Assembly: GCF_050337105.1 (NCBI RefSeq)
Contig: NZ_JAKJSQ010000002.1
Location: forward strand, 1 to 64,000
From: Aliivibrio_A kagoshimensis
GTDB taxonomy: Bacteria; Pseudomonadota; Gammaproteobacteria; Enterobacterales; Vibrionaceae
Reading direction: 5' to 3'
Length of the DNA stretch: 64,000 bases
Below, piece by piece: positions 1 through 8,111 of this stretch. The notes under the pieces are model-generated. The model was not told where the DNA came from and ran no database searches. It saw only the letters and a program-made list of their open reading frames with translations. How positions within the stretch are numbered: position 1 is the first letter of the stretch; each line of letters begins with the position of its first letter. A program made the position numbers and the translations under genes.

Positions 1-364
1 TTATTATATCAATAGAGAGTTAATGGTATGGTGAACTCAATATCAATAGGGTTTCATATATGCAATATTGGAACCATATTAATAAATGGTTGATTAATTT
101 ATTATAATAAATAACCTTCCTACAATAAAATTGTCATGTTGTAAAATAACCTGACAATAATTGTGTGTACTTATGCTTTTGTTCATTTTATGTATTACAT
201 AATTATGGATGTCGGCTTGTTTTTTTGGGTATTGATAGTTATATTGATTCCATATGTGTACGTATTTACCTCATTAAACCGAGCTGTGCACTGAAATTTC
301 CATACGCAGGGTTTTAAGTAATTAATTGTTTTTATGGAAAAAATATCTAGCACAAGGAGGTTGG
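1..364. other. AT-rich intergenic stretch without a recognisable gene
   Basis: This stretch is very AT-rich and I see no reading frame with a convincing ribosome-binding site or family resemblance. A leftward open frame at about 195-482 overlaps the rightward SUKH-like gene and looks like chance. The AT content matches that of the following gene, so both may be part of one acquired segment whose left end lies outside the window. Confidence 0.5.
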
Positions 365-769
365 ATGATTCCGGGCTATTGGTATAATTTTTTAGAATAT
401 AATAAATGTATGGATAAAGTGCTAACCATTCATCATGATGACGACCTTTCAGAGGTTGGCATAAAGATGAGATTGCTTTCATTAAATGAGAGTTTACATA
501 TTTCCATTAATCACTTTCCAGCAAGGTTACTGTCAAATTACGGCTATATCCCTGTTGGTATATGTATGCATGAAAGTAAGGATGACTATTATATAAATAA
601 AAGAGATGGGAAGGATGGTTGTTTGTATCGAGTTTATTACGATGGTATTAATGATGAGAATATCTTTGAAGGTGCCATTGACAAAGTCTTAGATAATTAT
701 GTGAACATGGTTTTTAATAATGATACGCCTGTTTTTAATTGGGATTGTAATATATCTAATAATGATTAA
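365..769 (+). CDS. SUKH (SMI1/KNR4)-like protein, possible orphan immunity protein
   Basis: The frame opens at a TTG at 326, but an AAGGAGG at 354-360 sits just before ATG 365, so I take 365 as start (134 residues). The middle of the protein (GYIPVGICMHES, then DDYYINKRDGKDG and LYRVYYD) and the C-terminal stretch resemble the SMI1/KNR4 (SUKH) fold. SUKH proteins often serve as immunity proteins against polymorphic toxins. No toxin gene is visible next to it, so the role is inferred only from weak family resemblance. The gene is much more AT-rich than most of the window, which suggests horizontal acquisition. It could equally be an unrelated hypothetical protein. Confidence 0.55.
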   Translation: MIPGYWYNFLEYNKCMDKVLTIHHDDDLSEVGIKMRLLSLNESLHISINHFPARLLSNYGYIPVGICMHESKDDYYINKRDGKDGCLYRVYYDGINDENIFEGAIDKVLDNYVNMVFNNDTPVFNWDCNISNND

Positions 770-941
770 TGTTGCTATTAAGAGATTAACTCATCTTTTT
801 ATTTGTTTATAAATATTGTAACAATAAAGAAGCTTCATCGATCACAATGACTGCGGCACGCTTAAGCCCCTAATTACTAGCCATAAAAGTACATCTCAAG
901 TAGACTTATCCCTATTAATAATAAATGGAGAGTAATACTAA

Positions 942-1286
942 ATGGATGTAACATCATTTCTTCAACAAGTAACCGCCCAACCTTCATCCGTTGATTTTGA
1001 ACAGACGATGGCAGTGATTGATACCCATTATGAATTTACGGCAACAGAGTTTCGTAATGGCTCTGAACTGAATGCCGCTGGTGCAAATAATGGTTCTTGT
1101 AAAATATTTGCTTTTGCTAAATTGAATTCGCTAGATGTTGAGTCAACATTGGCCTGCTTCGGCCGATTTTATCGCGAAGATGTACTGAAAAATCCCGCGG
1201 GGAGTGATCACCAAAATATCCGAAATTTTATGGAGTTAGGATGGGACGGGATTCAATACTTTGGAACGGCACTCGTTGCTAAGTAA
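942..1286 (+). CDS. HopJ type III effector family protein
   Basis: The 114-residue protein ends with DHQNIRNFMELGWDGIQYFGTALVAK (residues about 89-114), the hallmark of the HopJ domain family. The family was named after a Pseudomonas syringae effector but is widespread in marine gammaproteobacteria with no type III secretion link, so a housekeeping role is more likely here. No signal peptide or secretion genes are seen nearby. A GGAGAG lies upstream of ATG 942. The molecular function of the family is not known to me. Confidence 0.75.
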   Translation: MDVTSFLQQVTAQPSSVDFEQTMAVIDTHYEFTATEFRNGSELNAAGANNGSCKIFAFAKLNSLDVESTLACFGRFYREDVLKNPAGSDHQNIRNFMELGWDGIQYFGTALVAK

Positions 1287-1310
1287 TAGGCCTACTTCTT
1301 TAAATGTAAG

Positions 1311-1628
1311 GTGGCTACTATCGTACGCTTCTTAACAGTTTCGTTACTGTTTTTCCTAGGCTCCGTTGTTGCATCTCCAACCAGCAATGAGTTTGAGGCG
1401 TGCGAACGGCTTGCTGTTTTCTCTTTACAAGGCTGCTTAGATCTTGAAAAAAATGTCAAAAATAGCCAGTGTTGGCAGCAATCTAAGCGCGATTATGAGC
1501 AGTGTAGAAAGAGAGTCATCTCTCGACACCTTCCACCTACTGGTAGCGATCTAAAAAAACTAGAGAAGCGTAAAAAGCTCGAAGCGGAAGCTAAACTGAA
1601 GATGGAGAGTGAAAATAATAATAGATGA
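1311..1628 (+). CDS. Small secreted protein with cysteines and charged tail
   Basis: This 105-residue product starts at GTG 1311, 24 bases after the HopJ gene, with only a weak ribosome-binding site. Residues 1-22 form a typical signal peptide ending VVASPTS, so the protein is probably periplasmic. The mature part has four Cys residues (in CERLAVFSLQGC and later QCWQQ...QCRKR) that could form two disulfides, and a Lys/Glu-rich, probably helical tail after residue 80. I do not recognise a family. The upstream HopJ gene may be co-transcribed. Confidence 0.55.
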   Translation: MATIVRFLTVSLLFFLGSVVASPTSNEFEACERLAVFSLQGCLDLEKNVKNSQCWQQSKRDYEQCRKRVISRHLPPTGSDLKKLEKRKKLEAEAKLKMESENNNR

Positions 1629-1722
1629 TAGATGAAGACAAAGAGCCGTTGTTTCGATAATTTGATGAAGGCAATGAATTATCGGTAATACATATGATAT
1701 TGTAATGAATTGCATATGAAGA

Positions 1723-2214
1723 GTGATTGTAAGAGAGGGAGATTTGGAACATTGCTATCGTTGTAAACTTGAGCTAACAGAAACGACCCCTGCTGAGAGT
1801 GGCAATATCTTATTTTATGCTTGTGAAGGTTGTGGTGCATGTTACGCAAAAAAAGCAGGGCAGCAGTTGCATGATCGATGGCAAATGCCGATTACTATTC
1901 CCCTCTACAGTTTAATATATGAAAAAGAACCACTTAAGATTGTTAATAACGTTGTGAATCAAATTAGCCGAAGTAAAAGGCGTTTTGTAGAGCCAATTAT
2001 TAATGATATTCATGAAGAATTAAACAATCCCAAGCAGAAGCTCATTGAAATTCATGATTATCTTTATCCCGACGAACAACAATTTCGAGAGTTTTTACGG
2101 TTAGTTGCTACCGGTTTACAAGACAGATTAGATAACCCCCGTCCCAAACCGCCAGCCAAACAAAAGCAAAGTACCTCTAGCTTTTTATATCGGTTGTTAT
2201 CGCTGTTTAAATAA
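1723..2214 (+). CDS. Zinc-ribbon hypothetical protein
   Basis: The 163-residue protein starts at GTG 1723 and carries two CxxC pairs near the N-terminus (CYRC at 11-14 and CEGC at 34-37), the signature of a zinc ribbon. The rest is charged and probably helical, with a Pro/Lys-rich linker (PRPKPPAKQKQ) and a short hydrophobic end. The stop is one base from the start of the lipoprotein lipase gene, so the two are probably translated from one message. I do not recognise a family. A downstream TTG at 1744 is a less likely start because it would lie almost directly on the GGGAGA. Confidence 0.6.
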   Translation: MIVREGDLEHCYRCKLELTETTPAESGNILFYACEGCGACYAKKAGQQLHDRWQMPITIPLYSLIYEKEPLKIVNNVVNQISRSKRRFVEPIINDIHEELNNPKQKLIEIHDYLYPDEQQFREFLRLVATGLQDRLDNPRPKPPAKQKQSTSSFLYRLLSLFK

Positions 2215-2215
2215 C

Positions 2216-3841
2216 ATGAGATTTAACAAATGGAGTTGTAAGTTGAAAACCTACCTCTTAGCCTCTTTGGTTATGTTTAGTTTATCGTCATGCACTTACC
2301 TTAAATACGCCTCTGTACAATCTGACTACGCACGAATTCAAAACGCAGAACCTGCGCAATTAAACTTAAAGCATATGATAGACGTTGATAAATTCTATGT
2401 GGTTGGCTCAGTACTTGAGAAGGATTGTGACTGCTCGGAATCGTCATTGAGTGTTGTCGCTTATTCGAGTCGTTTTAAACAACATGAACGTGTGGATAGT
2501 ATCAATTTCGTTAATATGAATACGCATTACGGGTTAACAATGCCAGAGGGACAATATGAGTTATTGGTGTTTGCCGATCTAAATGGAAATGAGCGCTTGG
2601 AAAAAGGGGAGGTAGTAGGACAAACTCAGATTGAGCTTAATAGCGCTACTGCACCAAATGGGGTTCTTACTCACGTAGATATTGATCTAGGGTTACCAGA
2701 GACAGTAGAGACAGTAGAGTGGGTAGACGAGATTCGTTTGCCAAAACGTGAAGAGTTGCAGCAATCGATCTTCTTTCCTGGTGGCACGATACGATCATTA
2801 GATGACTCAATATTTGATAACGGAGTGGTGACCTTAGGAATGTACGATCCCGCTTCTTTTTCCGAATATGCACCCACGATGTTTTACGCCTTGGAAGAGG
2901 AATACTCCTATAAAATACCAGTTATCTTTATACACGGTATTGATGGGAGCCCGCGAGATTTTAGGAAAATAGTTGATTCAATGGATCGCAGTCGATACAA
3001 AGCGTGGTTCTACTACTACCCATCAGGGGGGGATTTAGATCTGTCTGCTGAGCTTTTTTATCGTATTTTTCTCTCTGGAAAAGTGATGGAGCATACCGAG
3101 CAGCCATTAATTATTGTCGCTCACAGTATGGGAGGTTTGGTAGCACGAAAAGCTTTAAACCTTTATCAAGATGAAGAGAGTGAGAATCGAGTCGAACTGT
3201 TTGTCTCTATTGCTTCTCCTTTTGGTGGTCATAAAGCTGCCGCTGAGGGGGAGGAGAGTGGTTTGATTGTGTTGCCAGCATGGCGTGATTTAAATCCGAA
3301 CAATGACTTTATTAGAGATCTTTACGATAAACCATTGCCATCAAACCTGAATCACCAACTTCTTTATGCCTATAGAAACAGTAGTTCGCTGAAATTTGGT
3401 GAGAACAGCGATGGAGTTGTTACCTTAGAGAGCCAGCTTCATGTGAGTGCGCAACAACAGTCTCGTGCGCAGTTTGGTTTTAATAATACCCATACGGGCG
3501 TGCTTAACAATGATGAGGTGGTCAGCTATATTCAGCAGCAAATAGGCCTGGTAGATAACTTCTACCCTGAAGCGCATTTGCAAGTGCTAAATCTAGGTGG
3601 TGTCGATGTCGACTTAGGCGATAAGTATGACCCTATCACTAAGTATGTTATTGAGAACATGGGGAAATATGTGTTTGCTTTAGTGAATGGAGAGCTAGAA
3701 CCCGTTCACCCTTTGCAACGTCAATTTATCCAAGTGGCCAAAGGGGAAATCGCGCCATCTACGGAGCTAGAGAAGGGATGGAGATCGTTTATTGAAGAGC
3801 ATCCCGAAATTCATCAACAGTACAGTTCAAGGAATCGATAA
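2216..3841 (+). CDS. Lipoprotein alpha/beta hydrolase (lipase-like)
   Basis: A signal peptide ends in the lipobox LSSC (Cys26), so the protein should be lipid-anchored in the envelope. After an N-terminal beta-rich region there is an alpha/beta-hydrolase domain: oxyanion-hole segment IFIHGIDGS (about 238-245), nucleophile elbow AHSMGG with Ser304, and a likely acid and His in the NSDGVVT and NNTHTG segments. This arrangement fits a triacylglycerol lipase or esterase; the substrate is unknown. TTG 2243, seven bases after GGAG at 2232-2235, is an alternative start that would still leave an intact signal peptide. A run of seven G residues lies inside the gene at about 3026-3032. It sits between the zinc-ribbon gene and a GST gene with almost no spacing. 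Confidence 0.8.
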   Translation: MRFNKWSCKLKTYLLASLVMFSLSSCTYLKYASVQSDYARIQNAEPAQLNLKHMIDVDKFYVVGSVLEKDCDCSESSLSVVAYSSRFKQHERVDSINFVNMNTHYGLTMPEGQYELLVFADLNGNERLEKGEVVGQTQIELNSATAPNGVLTHVDIDLGLPETVETVEWVDEIRLPKREELQQSIFFPGGTIRSLDDSIFDNGVVTLGMYDPASFSEYAPTMFYALEEEYSYKIPVIFIHGIDGSPRDFRKIVDSMDRSRYKAWFYYYPSGGDLDLSAELFYRIFLSGKVMEHTEQPLIIVAHSMGGLVARKALNLYQDEESENRVELFVSIASPFGGHKAAAEGEESGLIVLPAWRDLNPNNDFIRDLYDKPLPSNLNHQLLYAYRNSSSLKFGENSDGVVTLESQLHVSAQQQSRAQFGFNNTHTGVLNNDEVVSYIQQQIGLVDNFYPEAHLQVLNLGGVDVDLGDKYDPITKYVIENMGKYVFALVNGELEPVHPLQRQFIQVAKGEIAPSTELEKGWRSFIEEHPEIHQQYSSRNR

Positions 3842-4480
3842 ATGTACCAACTCTATTACTACCCGAATAATGCTAGTTTAGCGCCACATTTTTTGCTTCA
3901 TGAGATGGAAGTAGAACATGAACTGCTTCTGGTAGATAGAGCGTCAAACTTTCAGCGCAGTGATGAGTATTTAGCGCTTAATCCTGCTGGACGGATCCCG
4001 ACACTGGTGGATGGTGAATTGGTGCTGTTTGAAAGCCCAGCCATTTGTATGTACTTGTGTGAACAGCATCCAGAGAGTGGAATGATGCCAGAGGCAGGCA
4101 CGGCAGAGAGAGCGACTTTTTATCAATGGTTAGCCTTTTTAAACAATACCCTTCAAGCAGAGTTGATGGTTTATTATTACCCTCAGCGACATACAACGAA
4201 TCAAGCTGCAATACCAGAAGTGATGGCGGCACAAGAACAAAGAATTGCAGAAGCGTTAACCATTTTAGATAATCAATTAGCGGGTAAGCAATATCTGTTA
4301 GGCGATGATATTTCGGCCTGCGATTTCTTTTTGTTTATGTTGGCGGAGTGGTCAATGAAGATCACGCCTTCTCCTCTCTCTTATACGCATTTGGGGGGTT
4401 ACCTACATCAGATGGCACAGCACCCAACCGTGGTAGCAGTGTGTGATAAAGAGGGGATAGACTTAACTATCTTTAAATAA
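3842..4480 (+). CDS. Glutathione S-transferase family protein
   Basis: The 212-residue protein begins one base after the lipase stop codon. Its N-terminal thioredoxin-fold domain (1-80) contains the GST signatures ALNPAGRIPTLVDGE and LFESPAICMYL, where the ES pair binds the glutathione gamma-glutamyl group. The C-terminal half is the helical domain, including the conserved ISACDFFLF stretch. It probably conjugates or reduces small electrophiles in the cytoplasm; the natural substrate cannot be read from the sequence. It appears to be co-transcribed with the flanking lipase and VOC genes. Confidence 0.88.
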   Translation: MYQLYYYPNNASLAPHFLLHEMEVEHELLLVDRASNFQRSDEYLALNPAGRIPTLVDGELVLFESPAICMYLCEQHPESGMMPEAGTAERATFYQWLAFLNNTLQAELMVYYYPQRHTTNQAAIPEVMAAQEQRIAEALTILDNQLAGKQYLLGDDISACDFFLFMLAEWSMKITPSPLSYTHLGGYLHQMAQHPTVVAVCDKEGIDLTIFK

Positions 4481-4500
4481 AAGAGTAAACGGAGTGAATC

Positions 4501-5058
4501 ATGGATGATAATAACACTGTAGGCTTTACTGATATGCAATTGAGTCATTTTGAATTGTATGTTCAAGATATTGCGAAAATGTCGGCGTTTTATACCCGTC
4601 ATTTGGGGTTTGTAGAGACAGATAGGGGGGAGGGCAAAGCGGGAATGGTTTTTTTAAGCCGAAGTCCCAATGAGCACCATCAACTGGTGCTTAACCCGCG
4701 GCAATCTCACCAAACAGTCGAAAGCCCACTGGATCACATCTCATTTCGAGTGGCTTCGTTATCGGATCTTCGAGGTTACTATCTGGCCTTGTTGGGCACG
4801 CCGCAAGTGACGCCTCAAACAGTTTCACATGGGTCAACATGGTCGATCTATTTTCGAGACCCTGAAGGGAATCGTCTGGAGATTTTTACCGATACCCCGT
4901 GGCATGTGAATCAACCTTGTAAGTTCGACATCGATTTGACGTTATCAGACCAAGCGTTGCTGGAGAGCACTGAGCAACAGATTAGAGATAGGCCCGGCTT
5001 TCAAGCGCACCTAACTTGGAAAGCAGAGCATCAGAGTGCGATTAAAGCTGACTCATAG
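4501..5058 (+). CDS. VOC family protein, extradiol dioxygenase-like
   Basis: This is a glyoxalase/extradiol-dioxygenase-fold protein of 185 residues. Residues 13-35 (LSHFELYVQDIAKMSAFYTRHLGF) and 75-85 (SPLDHISFRVA) are the paired betaalphabeta modules, and DPEGNRLEIFTD closes the domain. His16, His79 and Glu127 match the usual two-His-one-Glu metal site. It may be a ring-cleaving dioxygenase or another metal-dependent VOC enzyme; the substrate is not evident. It follows the GST gene by 20 bases with a GGAG before ATG 4501. Confidence 0.8.
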   Translation: MDDNNTVGFTDMQLSHFELYVQDIAKMSAFYTRHLGFVETDRGEGKAGMVFLSRSPNEHHQLVLNPRQSHQTVESPLDHISFRVASLSDLRGYYLALLGTPQVTPQTVSHGSTWSIYFRDPEGNRLEIFTDTPWHVNQPCKFDIDLTLSDQALLESTEQQIRDRPGFQAHLTWKAEHQSAIKADS

Positions 5059-5065
5059 CTAGGGC

Positions 5066-5332
5066 TTATTTTGTGCGTATTATCACTACGAAATCAGCCT
5101 GTTCTTGATGAACTGAGCCAAATTTTACAAAGGTGTTGTACAGAGAGTAAGTCTGTTTGCTCTCTTTTTTATCGGTAGCACGAATGAAATCTGTAAACTG
5201 CTCAGAGAAATCAAAGCTGCGATTTTCCGTAAACATCTCATGCATGTAGTAGAGGTCACTCATTTTTTTAGGGGTGAAGATTTTTCTTAATTTCCCCCGT
5301 TGATTGTAGATACGGATTTTGACTCTTTTCAT
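5066..5332 (-). CDS. Small basic hypothetical protein
   Basis: An 88-residue leftward frame, convergent with the VOC gene and only seven bases from its stop. The N-terminus is strongly basic (MKRVKIRIYNQRGKLRKIF), with no signal peptide or membrane segment. It is transcribed divergently from the racemase gene. I recognise no family; coding status rests on its position in an otherwise empty gap and its normal composition. Confidence 0.5.
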   Translation of the reverse strand: MKRVKIRIYNQRGKLRKIFTPKKMSDLYYMHEMFTENRSFDFSEQFTDFIRATDKKESKQTYSLYNTFVKFGSVHQEQADFVVIIRTK

Positions 5333-5447
5333 AGTAATACTCGTTACAGATTCGATCTGGAATTTTAGGTTTGTTGTTATTCAGTGTAATCTAACCGAGT
5401 GGAAAGGGCATTCAAATCTGACACGTTAACCGAATATGGAGAAAGGG

Positions 5448-6140
5448 ATGAAAACAGTAGGAATGTTAGGTGGCATGAGTTGGGAGTCCACCGCCAGTTA
5501 TTATAAAGCGATCAACGAAGGAGTAAAACAGCAACTGGGTGGGCTCCATTCAGCAAAAATTGCGCTTTATAGTGTTAATTTTGAAGAGATAGAGAAGTTA
5601 CAGCATCAAGGGGATTGGCAGGCAACCGCCAACATTTTATCCAAAGCGGCGCAGTCAGTGGAAGCGGCAGGGGCTGATTTTTTACTCATTTGTACCAATA
5701 CCATGCATAAAGTGGCTCCCGATATTGAGTCCCATATTTCCATCCCAATCTTACATATTGCAGACGCCACTGCACAGCAACTGCAACAAGATAAGATTAC
5801 TCGAGTGGGTCTGCTGGGTACTCGATTTACCATGGAGCAAGACTTTTATAAACAGCGGTTAACTGAGCGTTTTGGTATTGAGGTCATCGTACCCGACGAG
5901 GACGATCGCACGGTGGTTCACGATATTATTTACCAAGAGCTCTGCTTAGGTGAGATTCGAGATGTGTCTCGTGACAAGTATCTGGCTATTATCCAAAAGC
6001 TATTTGAACAGGGTGCTCAAGCGGTGATCCTAGGGTGCACTGAAATTGCCTTATTGGTCAACAATGAACATACCGATGTACCTCTGTACGACACAACGGA
6101 AATACACGCTTTGGCTGCTGTTCAAGCAGCAATATCATAG
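5448..6140 (+). CDS. ygeA: Aspartate/glutamate-family amino-acid racemase (YgeA-like)
   Basis: The frame opens at 5436, but GGAG at 5438-5441 is correctly spaced for ATG 5448, giving 230 residues, the length of E. coli YgeA. The protein matches that family throughout (MLGGMSWEST at the start, LGTRFTMEQDFY in the middle). The two catalytic cysteines are in ICTNTMH (Cys82) and GCTEI (Cys197). PLP-independent racemases of this family interconvert L- and D-amino acids in the cytoplasm; YgeA is broad-specificity, so the real substrate here is open. The OsmC gene follows 25 bases downstream. Confidence 0.85.
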   Translation: MKTVGMLGGMSWESTASYYKAINEGVKQQLGGLHSAKIALYSVNFEEIEKLQHQGDWQATANILSKAAQSVEAAGADFLLICTNTMHKVAPDIESHISIPILHIADATAQQLQQDKITRVGLLGTRFTMEQDFYKQRLTERFGIEVIVPDEDDRTVVHDIIYQELCLGEIRDVSRDKYLAIIQKLFEQGAQAVILGCTEIALLVNNEHTDVPLYDTTEIHALAAVQAAIS

Positions 6141-6165
6141 AGTAAATATCACAAACGGAGATACT

Positions 6166-6636
6166 ATGTCTGAGCATTACGCGACTATTCATTGGAAACG
6201 TGCACCACACGAAATCTACTCTGATAATCAATATAGTCGTGGTCATCACTGGACGTTTGATGGCGGTGTGACGCTCCCTGCTTCATCATCACCTCATGTG
6301 GTGCCACTGCCCTATTCAGTTGAAGCGAATGTGGATCCAGAGGAGGCGTTTATTGCTGCGCTGTCCAGTTGCCATATGTTGGTATTTTTAGCCATTGCTG
6401 CCAAGCGTCGTTATGTTATCGACAGCTATGAAGATAAAGCGGTAGGCATCATGGAAGCTGACGCTGATGGGCGGGTAGCGATCACCAAAGTGACGCTAAG
6501 GCCAAATATTGTGTTCTCAGGGGATAAACAGCCGACGTTTGCTCAATTAGAGAAGATGCACCATCAATCTCACAAAGAGTGTTTTATTGCGAACTCAGTT
6601 AACACAGAGGTTGTTACTGAGATTGTGATGGCTTAA
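6166..6636 (+). CDS. OsmC family peroxide-reducing protein
   Basis: I place the start at ATG 6166, preceded by ACGGAG, rather than at an upstream in-frame ATG inside the racemase gene, giving 156 residues. OsmC-family redox cysteines are visible in SSCHM (Cys69) and KECFIAN (Cys139), and DPEEAFIAALSSCH is the family signature. Such proteins reduce organic hydroperoxides with the two cysteines. The gene lies behind the racemase and its end overlaps that of the leftward Crp-family gene by 23 bases. Confidence 0.85.
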   Translation: MSEHYATIHWKRAPHEIYSDNQYSRGHHWTFDGGVTLPASSSPHVVPLPYSVEANVDPEEAFIAALSSCHMLVFLAIAAKRRYVIDSYEDKAVGIMEADADGRVAITKVTLRPNIVFSGDKQPTFAQLEKMHHQSHKECFIANSVNTEVVTEIVMA

Positions 6637-7285
6637 GGCTTAAAAAGTCGGACAGTTTATCTAGGTCGATAACCTTCAGTTGGTTATCGACCTTTTCAAT
6701 GAGGCCCATCTCAACCAACTGCTTCACCACTCGGCGATAGACACGCTCTGAGCTGCCAAATCTGGCGGCCTCTTTATACACTTGTGAAAAGTTTACGGCA
6801 GGTTTAGTGCCAATGTAACGCTGGTGAATATCCCAGGCCACGTTATGAATAAGAGGATGAAGGAAGCGATTCATGGTTAATGCCATGCCGGTTTGATAGC
6901 GCTCTGACATCGATTGACTCAACCAGATAGCGATACGAGCATCTTGTTGCAAGATGTCAGTCATCAGCGAGACGGGAATGATTTTCGCTTCAATGGGTTC
7001 ACTGGCACAGACGTCAAACTGGCAAGGACTATCCGTTAGAAACTCATCTTCACCGAACAGGTGATTATCAACAAAGTTCAGCCCTAGACTGAATCGGCGA
7101 CTATTGTTCGCTGTATACTCAATGGAAAATTGCCCCATTTCAACCCAATAGAGCTCACGAATTTCTTGGCCCTGGCACAACAGAAAATCACCAGCAGCAA
7201 ACTGCTTTGTCTTCAAAGGTTGTTCGGCAATCACTTGGCAAAACTGTTCAAAACCTTGTTGTACTAATGCAGTGATCTTATTCAT
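6614..7285 (-). CDS. Crp/Fnr family transcriptional regulator
   Basis: The 223-residue protein has an N-terminal cyclic-nucleotide-binding-type beta barrel (about 20-125: KTKQFAAGDFLLCQGQEIRELYWVEMGQF) and a C-terminal helix-turn-helix (about 165-205, FGSSERVYRRVVKQLVEMGLI). There is no N-terminal Cys cluster of the FNR type. The layout resembles E. coli YeiL, but the effector is unknown. It is divergent from deoD with a 114-base gap that contains a GACATATGTC palindrome, so it may control deoD and itself. Confidence 0.82.
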   Translation of the reverse strand: MNKITALVQQGFEQFCQVIAEQPLKTKQFAAGDFLLCQGQEIRELYWVEMGQFSIEYTANNSRRFSLGLNFVDNHLFGEDEFLTDSPCQFDVCASEPIEAKIIPVSLMTDILQQDARIAIWLSQSMSERYQTGMALTMNRFLHPLIHNVAWDIHQRYIGTKPAVNFSQVYKEAARFGSSERVYRRVVKQLVEMGLIEKVDNQLKVIDLDKLSDFLSLKPSQSQ

Positions 7286-7329
7286 TTTTTGCCTTTTATA
7301 GAATTTGCGATCGATATAGGGGTGAGCCT

Positions 7330-7339
7330 GACATATGTC
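7330..7339. promoter_or_regulatory. Candidate operator palindrome between the Crp-family gene and deoD
   Basis: GACATATGTC is a perfect 10-base palindrome in the divergent gap, flanked by CCT and CTG. Crp/Fnr-family regulators bind dyads of this general size and often control a divergent neighbour. The link to the adjacent regulator is inference; the half-site is neither the CRP (TGTGA) nor the FNR (TTGAT) sequence. Confidence 0.3.
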
Positions 7340-7399
7340 CTGAATGAATGACTACACGCCCGATAACATGGTGAAAAACTGATAATAAAGGTAATAACC

Positions 7400-8107
7400 A
7401 TGACTCCACACATTAATGCCACTCGCGGTGACTTTGCAGAGATCGTTCTGATGCCTGGTGACCCATTGCGCGCAAAATTTATTGCTGACAATTATTTCGA
7501 CAATGCTGAGCAGATTACGGATGTTCGTAACATGTTGGGTTACACAGGGTACTACAAAGGAACACGAATGTCTGTGATGGGACATGGAATGGGAACCCCT
7601 TCCATGTCTATTTATGCCAATGAATTGATTAATGATTTTGGCGCTAAAAAAATGATCCGAGTGGGTAGCTGTGGCGGAGTTGCGGAAGATATTGGCCTTA
7701 GAGACATCATTGTTGCCACTGGTGCAGGCACTGCGAACGCTATGAATCGAGCTCGTTTTGCGGGGTATGATTATGCGGCAATTCCTGATTTCGAGATGCT
7801 ACGTGGCTGTTGGCAAACTGCAGAAGAGCTAAAGATCCCCGTTCGTTACGGCAATATTTTTACCAATGATTTCTTCTATGAAGACCCCGATACCTTGCTG
7901 CCAGCGCTGCTTAAAATGAACATTCTTGCGTTGGATATGGAATCTTCAGCACTGTTTACTATCGCCGCACAACATCGAGTACAAGCTCTGAGCATATTGA
8001 CCGTTTCTGATCACGTCGTTTCAGCGCAAAAGATTTCGACTGAAGAGAGACAAAACAGTTTTCATCAAATGATGACATTAGCCTTAGAAACCGCATTAAA
8101 GGAGTAA
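7400..8107 (+). CDS. deoD: Purine-nucleoside phosphorylase DeoD
   Basis: At 235 residues this is the short hexameric DeoD type. The start TPHINATRGDFAEIVLMPGDPLRAKFIA, the phosphate-site MIRVGSCGG and the nucleoside-binding LDMESSALF and VSDHVV are all present. It cleaves purine (deoxy)nucleosides with phosphate to free base and (deoxy)ribose-1-phosphate. The ribosome-binding site of the following 5'-nucleotidase gene lies in the end of deoD, so an exported nucleotidase and a cytoplasmic phosphorylase are made together. Vibrios often carry a second deoD away from the deo operon; this copy has no deoA, deoB or deoC neighbours. Confidence 0.93.
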   Translation: MTPHINATRGDFAEIVLMPGDPLRAKFIADNYFDNAEQITDVRNMLGYTGYYKGTRMSVMGHGMGTPSMSIYANELINDFGAKKMIRVGSCGGVAEDIGLRDIIVATGAGTANAMNRARFAGYDYAAIPDFEMLRGCWQTAEELKIPVRYGNIFTNDFFYEDPDTLLPALLKMNILALDMESSALFTIAAQHRVQALSILTVSDHVVSAQKISTEERQNSFHQMMTLALETALKE

Positions 8108-8111
8108 ATAA

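Noticed and set aside
195..482. Leftward 95-codon frame at the window start
   Set aside because: It overlaps the SUKH-like gene, which has a strong ribosome-binding site and family resemblance; the leftward frame has neither.
942..1286. True type III secretion effector
   Set aside because: HopJ-domain proteins are common outside type III systems, and no secretion or chaperone gene is near.
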